Origin: CAWKEY01 sp963696315
GTDB taxonomy: Bacteria > Pseudomonadota > Gammaproteobacteria > Methylococcales > Methylomonadaceae
DNA length: 64,000 bases
NCBI GenBank assembly: GCA_963696315.1
Contig: CAVOJU010000021.1
Coordinates: 1 to 64,000, forward strand
Reading direction: 5' to 3'
Position numbers and translations under genes: made by a program
In this document: piece by piece, positions 25,320-33,894 of the stretch
Position numbering within the stretch: the first letter of the stretch is position 1
Layout: each line of letters begins with the position of its first letter
The notes under the pieces: generated by a model
Database searches by the model: none
Seen by the model: only the letters and a program-made list of their open reading frames with translations
What the model was told of the DNA's origin: nothing

Positions 25320-26352
25320 TTACCCTCTGTTCATGACGTCGCGCAAATCCAGCGCAGCAGCATTGGCGCGAGCAATGTAGTTGGCCATGGTCAATGAATA
25401 GTTGGCGAACAGTCCATAACCGCCGCCATTTAAAATCATCGGACTTAAAATGGGCGCCAAGGCGTTTTCCATTTCTCTGATGATAATATCAACGGTGTTC
25501 ATGGCGCGCTTATCGAGCAGAATATCAGCAAAATCAACCTTGATGGCTCTGAACATATGCAACAAGGCCCAACTGGCGCCGCGTGCTTCATAAAATATGT
25601 TGTCTATATCCAGCCAGGAAGTCTGCCCCATGGGTGCCGATTGGGTCTTGGCATCGCGAGCTTCGCTCTCAATCATGGCCATGCCGGGTATAGCTACAGC
25701 ACCAAAGGTGCTGGCGCCGAGACGTGTAGAGAGCCCACCCAACCGCTTAATGACAACTTCGACATATTGCCATAAGTTATCGGCCCGGGAGAAAAACTGC
25801 GCCCGTTTGACCGGACCGCCATATTTTTGCATCCGTGACATGTATTTATGCAACGATTCAATGCCTTTCTCATACTCGGCTTCCGTTGACGGCAGGGCCC
25901 AGGAATTGTGTTCGTAATAGAAATAAGGTTCGGCAACAGCGAGGTCAGGATCCTCGGTGGATTGGGACTGGTTTCTGGCAAAGTGGTTTCTCAATGCGGT
26001 TGTTCCGTCTCTCAGCATGACCAGCGCGCCCAATTCAAAGCTGGAAATGTTATCCAGGAAAACGCCGGGCGGAGCGACATCATTGGTGATATAACCGCCG
26101 GGTTTATGTAAGCAAAACCTCGGCAATATGAGCCAGGGTATTGGTGTAGGTATAGCCAATGGGCATTTCGGTAGAATTGGTTTCTTTTGCCCGTTCCAAG
26201 GCCTCTTCCTGGACATTAAACTGTCCCGGCTCCGCCCCCCACCACGCACCCAGGAGTATCAAGATAACTCCTACAACAAGGGTAAAAATCCCAAGACTCC
26301 AGAGTATTCCTTTCGATCTAAAATCGTCTTGCAGTGCTTCGCTTTCCGCCAT
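25320..26352 (-). CDS. DUF2333 family membrane-anchored protein (one frame break)
   Basis: The N-terminal frame (26352 to 26104) has one helix (LWSLGIFTLVVGVILILLGA) and ends EVLLT at a stop. The next frame continues HKPGGYITNDVAPPGVFLDN and runs to the stop at 25320. A single missing or extra base near 26105 explains the break. The full product is about 344 residues, the usual size for DUF2333, with conserved FSRADNLWQYVEVVIKRLGG and LNGGGYGLFANYSLTMANYI. Its role is unknown, but it is widely conserved in Gammaproteobacteria. I suspect a sequence error. Confidence 0.85.
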
Positions 26353-26465
26353 TTCCGATATCCTGTAAAGAGGTGTGTCTGCGTGAGAAAACAGATTGCT
26401 TTTTTATATGAAAATATAAAAGCATGGTAACAGATTTTTTGACGTTTTGCTGATGTCGCAAACGG

Positions 26466-27374
26466 CTATTCAGATTTTTTTTTGGCACGGGGATGCGCCT
26501 GATCATAGACTGCCGCCAGATGCTGGAAGTCCAGATGAGTATATATCTGAGTGGTGCTGATGTTGCTGTGGCCCAGCAGTTCCTGCACGGCCCTTAAATC
26601 CTGACTGGCTTCAAGCAAATGGCTGGCGAAGGAATGCCTTAGCATATGCGGGTGGATATGTTCGGCAATGCCTTTTTTTTGGCACCATTGGGCCAGTCTC
26701 AATTCGATGCTGCGCCGGCCCAGGCGCGTACCTCGCTCCGAAACAAATAGGGCAGATTCGGTATTGGTATTGATTTTTCCACGTTGTTGCAGCCAGTTTT
26801 CAACGGCGCGAACGGCTTTACTGCCAACAGGCAAGACCCTGGTTTTGCCGCCTTTGCCGGAACGGACAATCAGCGAATGATCGGCCAGGTCGATATCGGC
26901 CAGATTCAGCGCGGCCAGCTCGCCCAGACGCAGACCCGATGAGTAAAATAATTCAAACATGGCCAAATCGCGAATTTCCAGCACCGAGCTGGCGCCTGCT
27001 TCGAGCATCCCGGTAATTTGATCGACATCCAGGGTTTTCGGGAGTTTTCTGCTTTGTTTGGGCGCTTGCACGTGCTGGGCAGGATTGCTTTCGGCCCGGC
27101 CCTTTTTCAGCAGGAAATTATAAAAACTGCGCATCGCGGAGAGTTCGCGCTGCAGACTTTTGCTGCTGATGCCTTGCCGATGCCTGGCGGCTATGTGACT
27201 GCGAATATCGCTTTGATGCAGGTCTGTCCAGTGGCCAATGGCTTTGTCTATGCAATAACGGCTTAAGTTCTGCATATCCCGCTGATAACTTGTTAGCGTA
27301 TTGACCGATGCGCGCTTTTCAAACTTAAGCTGGTCAAAAAAATCAGTCAGAAGCTGCTCGGCATCCGGATGCAT
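26466..27374 (-). CDS. xerC: Tyrosine recombinase XerC
   Basis: XerC acts with XerD at dif to resolve chromosome dimers. The 302-residue length is normal. The core-binding domain spans about residues 5-90, and the catalytic motifs are SSGLRLGELAAL, HPHMLRHSFASHLLEAS, LGHSNISTTQIYTHLDF. The start overlaps the stop of the DUF484 gene (TAATG). It belongs to the operon lptM-lysA-dapF-DUF484-xerC, the order known from many Gammaproteobacteria, which separates it from the integrase-like recombinase at 3747. Confidence 0.95.
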   Translation of the reverse strand: MHPDAEQLLTDFFDQLKFEKRASVNTLTSYQRDMQNLSRYCIDKAIGHWTDLHQSDIRSHIAARHRQGISSKSLQRELSAMRSFYNFLLKKGRAESNPAQHVQAPKQSRKLPKTLDVDQITGMLEAGASSVLEIRDLAMFELFYSSGLRLGELAALNLADIDLADHSLIVRSGKGGKTRVLPVGSKAVRAVENWLQQRGKINTNTESALFVSERGTRLGRRSIELRLAQWCQKKGIAEHIHPHMLRHSFASHLLEASQDLRAVQELLGHSNISTTQIYTHLDFQHLAAVYDQAHPRAKKKSE

Positions 27375-28057
27375 TAGTGTGGCTGCAATAACGAAATTAG
27401 CCGGGTACCAATCAGCTCGGCCATCTGCGTTAAAAACAGATGCCCCATGCTGTAATGAAAACGGCCTTCCTGCCGGCTGCCGATGGCCAGCAGACCATCC
27501 AGCTCGGTAAAGCGCATGGGAATGATGGCGCAGGATTTAACTTCCAGCGCGGCATCCCCAAACAGCACTTTCGCCTGGGCTAACGTGGGCCGTCCGCATT
27601 GAGGCTGGTTACTGCCGAGTTCCTTGCTGAATGCCTTCAAGGCTTCACTGTCTGGCTCGATAAACAGATTGGCAAGCGCTGAACCAGGATTTTGCTTGAT
27701 GATGCGTACCGCAACAAAGTCAGTGAGAAAATATTCTGACAAGACCAGATCGAGATTGGCAATTGCTTCCTCCAAAGTCGCTGCGTCCAGCAGAGCCAGG
27801 CTGAGCTTGTGCATACGGTTGACCGAAGTATCGTTCTCGCGGGCTATTTCAATCAGCGCGGTCAGTTGACTCTCCTGCTCATGATGCTTGCTGCGGAATA
27901 TTTCCAGCTGTTTTAAAATCAAGGAAACGGCATCGCCACAGGGATGCGGAATGCTCATTTTTTCCAGCAGATTCAGATGTTCATTGAAAAATTCAGGGTG
28001 CTGCTGTAGATAGGCTTCAACCTCTTCGGCTGTTAATGCTGACTGTTGTTCATTCAT
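27374..28057 (-). CDS. DUF484 family protein
   Basis: This is a GAF-like cytoplasmic protein of 227 residues with the typical start (EVEAYLQQHPEFFNEHLNLL then EKMSIPHP), a coiled-coil stretch (about 45-80) and a C-terminal domain with GLLAIGSRQEGRFHYSMGHL and FLTQMAELIGTRL. It is found between dapF and xerC in many Gammaproteobacteria; its function is unknown. The start overlaps the dapF stop as ATGA. Confidence 0.92.
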   Translation of the reverse strand: MNEQQSALTAEEVEAYLQQHPEFFNEHLNLLEKMSIPHPCGDAVSLILKQLEIFRSKHHEQESQLTALIEIARENDTSVNRMHKLSLALLDAATLEEAIANLDLVLSEYFLTDFVAVRIIKQNPGSALANLFIEPDSEALKAFSKELGSNQPQCGRPTLAQAKVLFGDAALEVKSCAIIPMRFTELDGLLAIGSRQEGRFHYSMGHLFLTQMAELIGTRLISLLQPH

Positions 28058-28881
28058 AAAGTTATGCTCCCATCAAACACGGAGACGGCCGGACCGGTCA
28101 TGAACACCGGCTCACCGCGGCCTGCCCAGCTTATTTTCAGCTCACCGCCCGGCAGTTCAACCCAGACATCCCGATCCAGCAGATTCTGCTCAATGCCGAT
28201 CACCACGGCGGCACAGGCTCCACTGCCGCAAGCCAGGGTTTCAGCGGCGCCACGCTCAAACACGCGCAGCTTGATGTGACTGCGGTCAATCACCTGCATA
28301 AAGCCGATATTGGCGCGTTCCGGAAAAACCGGATGGCTTTCCAATGCCCTGCCCGTCTCGGCAACCTGGGCCGTTTTAATGTCATTCACCTGAATCACGG
28401 CATGAGGATTGCCCATCGACACGGCGCCAAAGGCTTTTTCAATGCCATTGACGGTGGCCGTATAAAAGCGCGCCTCCTGCTCTGCCAGCAGCGGGATTTC
28501 AGCCGGCTGATGCCGGGGCACACCCATGTTGACGGTAATCTGGCCGTCGGCATCAAAGCGCAGCACTAGCTGGCCGGAATCGGTATCGACGCGGATTTCG
28601 TTTTTACCGCTGAGCTTCTTGTCGCGCACAAAACGGGCAAAACAGCGTGCGCCGTTGCCGCACTGGGCGACTTCACCGCCGTCGGCATTAAAAATCCGGT
28701 ATTTGAAATCGGCATTAGCGCTGACCGGCTTTTCAACCAGTAACAGCTGGTCAAAGCCAATGCCGAAATGACGGTCAGATAGCGCTTTGATCTGTCCAGC
28801 CGTAAGTGCAATGTCTTGATGAATGGCATCTATGACAACAAAATCATTGCCTAGTCCGTGCATTTTAGTGAAGTTGATCAT
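28054..28881 (-). CDS. dapF: Diaminopimelate epimerase
   Basis: DapF converts LL- to meso-diaminopimelate for lysine and peptidoglycan synthesis. MINFTKMHGLGNDFVVIDAI is the conserved start. Both catalytic Cys sites are present: QCGNGARCFARFV and LACGSGACAAVV. Length 275 is normal. It lies 15 bases after lysA and overlaps DUF484. Confidence 0.97.
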   Translation of the reverse strand: MINFTKMHGLGNDFVVIDAIHQDIALTAGQIKALSDRHFGIGFDQLLLVEKPVSANADFKYRIFNADGGEVAQCGNGARCFARFVRDKKLSGKNEIRVDTDSGQLVLRFDADGQITVNMGVPRHQPAEIPLLAEQEARFYTATVNGIEKAFGAVSMGNPHAVIQVNDIKTAQVAETGRALESHPVFPERANIGFMQVIDRSHIKLRVFERGAAETLACGSGACAAVVIGIEQNLLDRDVWVELPGGELKISWAGRGEPVFMTGPAVSVFDGSITL

Positions 28882-28896
28882 GTCTTGTAATGCTTG

Positions 28897-30144
28897 CTAA
28901 GGCAGCAAATGCTCGCCAGCCCATAGTTGCTCAATGGTCTCTCTGGCCCTGATTAAATGGACATGGCTGCCGTCAACCATTAATTCAGCAACACGCGGCC
29001 TGGAATTATAGTTCGAACTCATGGAAAAGCCATAAGCGCCGGACGAACGTATCGCCAATAAATCGCCTTGCGCAATTTTAAGCACCCGGTCCTTTCCCAA
29101 AAAATCGCCGGTTTCACAAACCGGACCAACGATGTCCCAGTTTATTTCAGGAGCATCCGTTTTCTTGTTGACCGGAATAATCGCCTGCCAGGCGCTGTAC
29201 AAAGAAGGCCTTACCAGATCATTCATGGCTGCATCGACGATGGCAAAATTTTTGTTGGCCGTGGGTTTGAGATACTCTACCTGAGTTACCAGAATGCCGG
29301 CATTGCCGACAATGGCGCGCCCCGGCTCCACCAGAATTTCAAAATCGTTCTCCCCCAGGCGTTCCAGAACCGCTTTAATATAGTCAGCCGGTTCAGGCGG
29401 CTGCTCATCTTTGTACCGAATGCCCAGACCGCCGCCCAGATCCAGATGCTGCAAATTTATGCCTTCGGCCTTGAGGGTTGCAACCAGCGCCAGCACACGA
29501 TCCAGTGCATCGAGAAAAGGCCGGGTTTCGGTCAGTTGCGAGCCGATATGACAATCGATGCCGATTACCTCGATATGCGGCAGCGCCGCCGCACGGCGGT
29601 ATTCATTGAGCGCCTGCTCGATGTCGATACCAAATTTGTTTTCCTTTAACCCGGTCGAAATATAAGGATGCGTATTGGCATCAACATCAGGATTAACCCG
29701 GAACGAAACCGGCGCGACCACGCCCAGCTGGCCTGCCAGCCGGTTAATCCGGTCGAGTTCGCCGCTGACTTCGATATTAAAACAGCGGATGCCGATTTTT
29801 AGCGCCGCCAGGATTTCATCTTCACGTTTGCCAACACCGGAAAAAACGATTTTTTTAGCATCGCCGCCGGCAGCCAATACCCGCGCCATCTCGCCCTGCG
29901 AGACAATGTCAAAACCCGATCCCAGGCGCGCCAGCACATTCAAAATGGCAATATTGGAATTGGCTTTGACGGCATAGCAGATTAAATGCGGATGCTGGCC
30001 AAAAGCCGCGTCAAAGGCATGCCAGTGCCGCTCCACTGTCGCTCTGGAATAAAGATAACAGGGACTGCCGTATTGATAGACGATATCCTGCACGGCGACA
30101 TCCTCCGCATACAGTTCGTCGTTGCGATAATTAAAATAATCCAT
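28897..30144 (-). CDS. lysA: Diaminopimelate decarboxylase
   Basis: This PLP enzyme forms L-lysine from meso-diaminopimelate. The PLP-binding Lys is in LICYAVKANSNIAILN, the phosphate-binding glycines in LDLGGGLGIRYKDEQ, and the substrate-binding Cys in GPVCETGDFLGKDR. Length 415 is normal and uninterrupted. It follows the small lipoprotein gene after 2 bases and precedes dapF. Confidence 0.97.
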   Translation of the reverse strand: MDYFNYRNDELYAEDVAVQDIVYQYGSPCYLYSRATVERHWHAFDAAFGQHPHLICYAVKANSNIAILNVLARLGSGFDIVSQGEMARVLAAGGDAKKIVFSGVGKREDEILAALKIGIRCFNIEVSGELDRINRLAGQLGVVAPVSFRVNPDVDANTHPYISTGLKENKFGIDIEQALNEYRRAAALPHIEVIGIDCHIGSQLTETRPFLDALDRVLALVATLKAEGINLQHLDLGGGLGIRYKDEQPPEPADYIKAVLERLGENDFEILVEPGRAIVGNAGILVTQVEYLKPTANKNFAIVDAAMNDLVRPSLYSAWQAIIPVNKKTDAPEINWDIVGPVCETGDFLGKDRVLKIAQGDLLAIRSSGAYGFSMSSNYNSRPRVAELMVDGSHVHLIRARETIEQLWAGEHLLP

Positions 30145-30146
30145 GG

Positions 30147-30293
30147 TTATCGGTCTTTTTCGGATTCAGGTTTAGGCTCGGGCTCGACATGGATCGGCGC
30201 TTTGGAACCGGGCAAGTAAAGCGGCCCCGGTTGGCCGCAGCCGGTCACAAGCCAGCTCAGCAGTAGAATCAGGAATAATCGAAAGTTTGTCAT
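30147..30293 (-). CDS. lptM: Small lipoprotein, LptM/YifL-like
   Basis: The 48-residue protein starts at 30293 with a signal peptide (FRLFLILLLSWLVTGCGQPG) ending in a lipobox (VTGC). Then comes GPLYLP, the conserved motif of LptM, which helps assemble the LptD translocon. The tail is Pro/Glu-rich. Position upstream of lysA-dapF is typical. Longer in-frame extensions upstream would destroy the signal peptide. Confidence 0.85.
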   Translation of the reverse strand: MTNFRLFLILLLSWLVTGCGQPGPLYLPGSKAPIHVEPEPKPESEKDR

Positions 30294-30435
30294 GATGCGA
30301 TATTTATTAAATGGCCGGCAACCACAAAGCCAGAGTTGGCCAGGTAGCACGAATAACTTAGGAACGATTTTAACTGAAATCCCGCACATGTTGTATTTTC
30401 ATGACTCGGAGACAAATGCAGTAGCCACGGAGCTT

Positions 30436-31425
30436 CTAAAAAGCCACCACAGAATTGGATTTAAAATTGACCCATAGCGCATCGCCCAGCTTGAGATCCA
30501 GATCATCCAGCGCTTCATTGGTAATCAATACTTGAAAAATTTCACCCGCGTTAACCACCACTCTGACCTTGCCTGCTTCTTCTGCAATGGTTGTGACCCG
30601 GCCCTGAAACTGATTGCGCATACTGGAAATCAGCGGCACCCTGGACAGCACTATTTCATGCGGGTCAATAGACACATGGTGACAACTTGAAACGTCACCG
30701 GCGAGCATGATTTTTATGTTGCCGGTGTCAAAGATACGCTGCTGCGCATGGCCATGAAACAAATTAATCAGCGGCGATTTAATCAGCTCTCCCTGTACCA
30801 GAGAAATCACTTCATCGGCCAGGGCCAGGCCTTGTAAACGGTTATGCGTGCTGAAGATGAGCGTAGCGCGGCTTTCTGTTACATAGCTTGCAATCAATTG
30901 CTCCATGAGCGGATTGCTGGCCTGATCCAGGAAAGTGAACGGTTCATCCAGCAGCAACACTTCCGGCTTGGTGATGATCGCGCGCGCCAGCGCGGCTTTT
31001 TGCAATTCACCGCCGGATAACGTAGCCGCCTGTTCCGAGACCAGATGGCTAATGTCCAGCCGTTCCAGAACAGCATCGATGCTTTTTTGCCAGGCATTTT
31101 TCGGCATCCCATGCAGCTTCAACACCAGCTTAAGATTATCCAGCACGGTCCCTTTCAGCATGTACGGTTTTTGCGGCAGGAAGCCAATGCGTTTGCGCAA
31201 GGCCAGCATGCTACTGCGCTGAACCCGCTCACCAAAACAGCTTATTTCGCCTGCGGCAGGCATTTCCAAACAGGCCAGCAAATGCAGGAGTGTACTTTTT
31301 CCGCAGCCGTTAGGGCCAATCAGCGCGGTGACCTTGCCCGGCTCGATAGTCAATGCCGGTAAAGACAGCGCAGTTTTTTTGCCATAAAGAAAACGAACAT
31401 CTTGCAATTGATAAGCAGGGATCAT
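30436..31425 (-). CDS. tupC: Tungstate ABC transporter ATP-binding protein TupC
   Basis: The 329-residue protein starts at 31425 (MIPAYQLQDVRFLYGKKTAL) behind GAGGA. It has the Walker A GPNGCGKSTLLHL, Q loop FLPQKPYML, signature TLSGGELQKAALARAI and Walker B VLLLDEPFTFLDQ. A C-terminal TOBE-like domain (about 260-329, SSMRNQFQGRVTTIAEEAGK) may sense the oxyanion. It is close to tupA but lacks the permease gene next to it; tupB lies at 8908. An alternative molybdate role is possible. Confidence 0.85.
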   Translation of the reverse strand: MIPAYQLQDVRFLYGKKTALSLPALTIEPGKVTALIGPNGCGKSTLLHLLACLEMPAAGEISCFGERVQRSSMLALRKRIGFLPQKPYMLKGTVLDNLKLVLKLHGMPKNAWQKSIDAVLERLDISHLVSEQAATLSGGELQKAALARAIITKPEVLLLDEPFTFLDQASNPLMEQLIASYVTESRATLIFSTHNRLQGLALADEVISLVQGELIKSPLINLFHGHAQQRIFDTGNIKIMLAGDVSSCHHVSIDPHEIVLSRVPLISSMRNQFQGRVTTIAEEAGKVRVVVNAGEIFQVLITNEALDDLDLKLGDALWVNFKSNSVVAF

Positions 31426-31459
31426 GTAGCCGGCGTCCTCATCTTTCCAGATTTCTAAT

Positions 31460-31645
31460 TTATGCCGGCGTGCGCGCAGGGGTATGTCCATAAACGGGAC
31501 GCGGACGATTGATTGCCGAAATCACCAGATCCCATCGCCCTAATCTGCTGTCTTTTTCCAGTTCGTCGAGGTTTTCCAATGGCGCTAATCTTTCGTGAGT
31601 TTGATAACGCGCCGCTTCTGTCAGACAATTGAAGGCACAAGCCCT
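31460..31645 (-). other. Startless reading frame between tupA and tupC
   Basis: Directly after the tupA stop, the same frame stays open for about 60 codons (for example LTEAARYQTHERLAPLENLD and GRWDLVISAINRPRPVYGHT) to a stop at 31460-31462. It has no ATG start and does not look like TupB. The charged, protein-like composition suggests the C-terminal end of a lost gene or read-through tail, left when the operon was rearranged. I do not recognise the family. Confidence 0.25.
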
Positions 31646-31648
31646 GAA

Positions 31649-32452
31649 TTACTTGAGCGCATCGGGATAAAACAACTGCTGACCGTCTTTTTTGAACTGC
31701 GCAATAATAGCCTGGCCTTCGGGCCCCGTCACATATTGGATATATTTTTTGGCCAGTTCATAATTGACATGAGCATGACGCGCGGGATTGACTGCTATCA
31801 GATGATACGGATTAAGCAGGGTTTGATCGCCTTCGAATAATACAACCAGCTCGGTTTTATCCTTGTACGACAGGAAAGTGCCGCGATCCGTCAAGGCATA
31901 TGCCAGTTTGTCATCGGCCATCCGCAAGACCGCGCCCATGCCCTGCCCCGCCGATACATACCAGCCGCCTTCAGGTGCAATCCCGGCTTTTTTCCATATG
32001 TCCAATTCTTTTTTATGAGTGCCCGAATCGTCTCCTCTGGAAATAAAAGCGGCACTGCCCGCGCTGATTTTTTTCATGGCTTCCTCTATGCCTGCGGCCG
32101 CTTTAATTCCGGCTGGATCGGCTTTGGGCCCGACAATCACAAAATCATTGTGCATGACGGCTACGCGATCAACGCCGAAACCGTCGGCAACCAATTTTTC
32201 TTCGGCTTCAGGCGCATGTACAAACATCACGTCGACGTCGCCATTCTCTCCCAGCTTCAAGGCCTTACCGCTGCCTACGGCGATGACATCGATCTTGACC
32301 CCGTTGGTTTTCTCAAAAGGCGGATTCAATACCGCAAGCAAACCCGAATTTTCCGTACTGGTAGTTGTGGACATTCGTAAAACCTCTCCGGCAGAGGCCG
32401 CTGAAAAATTCAGCAAAAGGCTGAATAGCAAAGCAAGAGTCAGTTTTTTCAT
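31649..32452 (-). CDS. tupA: Tungstate-binding periplasmic protein TupA
   Basis: The start at 32452 gives a signal peptide (MKKLTLALLFSLLLNFSAAS then AG) and a mature domain that begins EVLRMSTTTSTENSGLL. The TTTST motif near the start binds the oxyanion in TupA proteins. FISRGDDSGTHKKELDIWKK and GQGMGAVLRMADDKLAYALT are further family hallmarks. The length is about 267. It precedes tupC. The frame runs further upstream but without signal-peptide sense. Confidence 0.93.
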   Translation of the reverse strand: MKKLTLALLFSLLLNFSAASAGEVLRMSTTTSTENSGLLAVLNPPFEKTNGVKIDVIAVGSGKALKLGENGDVDVMFVHAPEAEEKLVADGFGVDRVAVMHNDFVIVGPKADPAGIKAAAGIEEAMKKISAGSAAFISRGDDSGTHKKELDIWKKAGIAPEGGWYVSAGQGMGAVLRMADDKLAYALTDRGTFLSYKDKTELVVLFEGDQTLLNPYHLIAVNPARHAHVNYELAKKYIQYVTGPEGQAIIAQFKKDGQQLFYPDALK

Positions 32453-32619
32453 AGGTTTTGTATCCAGGTTGGGTAATGGAAGGTTATCACTTGATCGCAT
32501 TCGCGGCAAAAGAGCGACGTTTGTTACCGCATGAGACACATGATTATCATGTATCGATCTCACTCGCGACCTGTTGCACATTATATCCAATAGCCGTCCA
32601 CGGCCAGGAAGAGTTAAGC

Positions 32620-32648
32620 GGCCAATTTCCAGTGAATGGCAGGTCAAC
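32620..32648. repeat. Dispersed repeat copy 1
   Basis: GGCCAATTTCCAGTGAATGG then CAGGTCAAC closely matches 35587-35615 (CGCCAATTTCAAGTGCATGA then CTGGTCAAC). About 23 of 29 bases agree, and both lie in gene-poor stretches. It is likely part of a dispersed intergenic repeat family. Confidence 0.5.
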
Positions 32649-32831
32649 CTTTGAAAGCGGCCATTCATCGATCCCCAGTGATCTGCGGCCATGTACCCAT
32701 AAGCGAGCGACGAACGAGTCTGCTATTTTTAGTGCTAGGGTCTATCCCGTGCAGGATTTCTCACTCTTCATAGTCTAAAATAATACTCAAAATCAATCTC
32801 ACAGATTCGGATAATCAGAAAAATTAAAACG

Positions 32832-33860
32832 ATGCCAAAACATATTGAATTAGTCAGCCAAAGTACAGCAATACTTAAGCAGACCATACAATTCATTGGG
32901 CAGCACCACCTTGCTGCGATCCCTGTTAACTATACTGTTTGCTATGAATATTTTCGCGGCGACCATCCGATACTGAGCCAAGCGATTGATCAGGCAATAT
33001 CGAGTCGGACTCCAATAACCGGTGACGTGATGCAGCATTGGTTTGATACCTTTCTGTTGGGTTTCGACTTAAAGGAGTTGGGGCAATCACAATCTGAGCT
33101 TAATAGAATTGCTAATCAACTGAGTTCAATCACCACTCAAGCGGAAGGCAATGTTTCCCAATTCGATAGTTCGTTAAGAGACTGTAAAAATGAGTTGGTC
33201 GAAACGACATATGGTGCCTCCCTTTCATCCGTTGTTTCGCTGCTCTTGAGCAGTACCAGTTCCATGCAGGTGGCTATGGAACAGATGAAACAGCAAATCA
33301 ATGCCAGTAAACAGGAAATCGCATCCCTACACGACCGTTTAGTAATGGCGACTGTAGAAGCGTTGACCGATCCCTTAACCGGGTTAACAAATCGTAAAGG
33401 CTTATCGATGGCCATTGATGAAGCGTTATTTATCGCGGAACAGTCGCAAGCCTACCCCTGCTTGTTAATGCTGGATATTGATCACTTTAAGCACATTAAT
33501 GATAATTTTGGTCATTTATTAGGCGATAAAGCCATCAAAATGGTCGCCGACACGCTAAAAAATCAAATAAAAGGTAAAGATACCGCGGCACGTTACGGGG
33601 GTGAAGAGTTTGCAGTCTTGCTGCCTGAAACCGAATTACAAAATGCCTGGAAAGTCGCAGAGAATATCCGGCGTATCATTGAAAATATGAAAATAACCAG
33701 GGTCAATGATAAACAGGAAATTTGCCGCATGACGATTTCTATTGGTATTGCCCGCTATCAACCCGGTGGAAGCATTAGCGATTTTATAGAGCAGGCAGAT
33801 AATGCGCTTTATCAATCCAAAAACACAGGACGGAACCGGGTAACGGTTTTCGAGGCATAA
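32832..33860 (+). CDS. Diguanylate cyclase with unrecognised N-terminal helical domain
   Basis: It makes cyclic di-GMP from two GTP. Residues 170-342 form a GGDEF domain with DPLTGLTNRKGL, the metal-binding LMLDIDHFKHIND and the active site GGEEF at 256-260. The product-inhibition site, usually RxxD five residues before the active site, reads KGKD, so feedback may be weakened. The first 165 residues have no membrane helix, are helix-rich and end in a coiled coil (about 145-175). I do not recognise the sensor. The gene stands alone next to an ISKra4 element. Confidence 0.9.
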   Translation: MPKHIELVSQSTAILKQTIQFIGQHHLAAIPVNYTVCYEYFRGDHPILSQAIDQAISSRTPITGDVMQHWFDTFLLGFDLKELGQSQSELNRIANQLSSITTQAEGNVSQFDSSLRDCKNELVETTYGASLSSVVSLLLSSTSSMQVAMEQMKQQINASKQEIASLHDRLVMATVEALTDPLTGLTNRKGLSMAIDEALFIAEQSQAYPCLLMLDIDHFKHINDNFGHLLGDKAIKMVADTLKNQIKGKDTAARYGGEEFAVLLPETELQNAWKVAENIRRIIENMKITRVNDKQEICRMTISIGIARYQPGGSISDFIEQADNALYQSKNTGRNRVTVFEA

Positions 33861-33894
33861 TGTGTGGATGTGGTTTAGAAAGAATACACCCACC

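Noticed and set aside
31426..31648. A tupB gene between tupA and tupC
   Set aside because: The gap is far too short and its translation has no membrane helix; the permease is at 8908.
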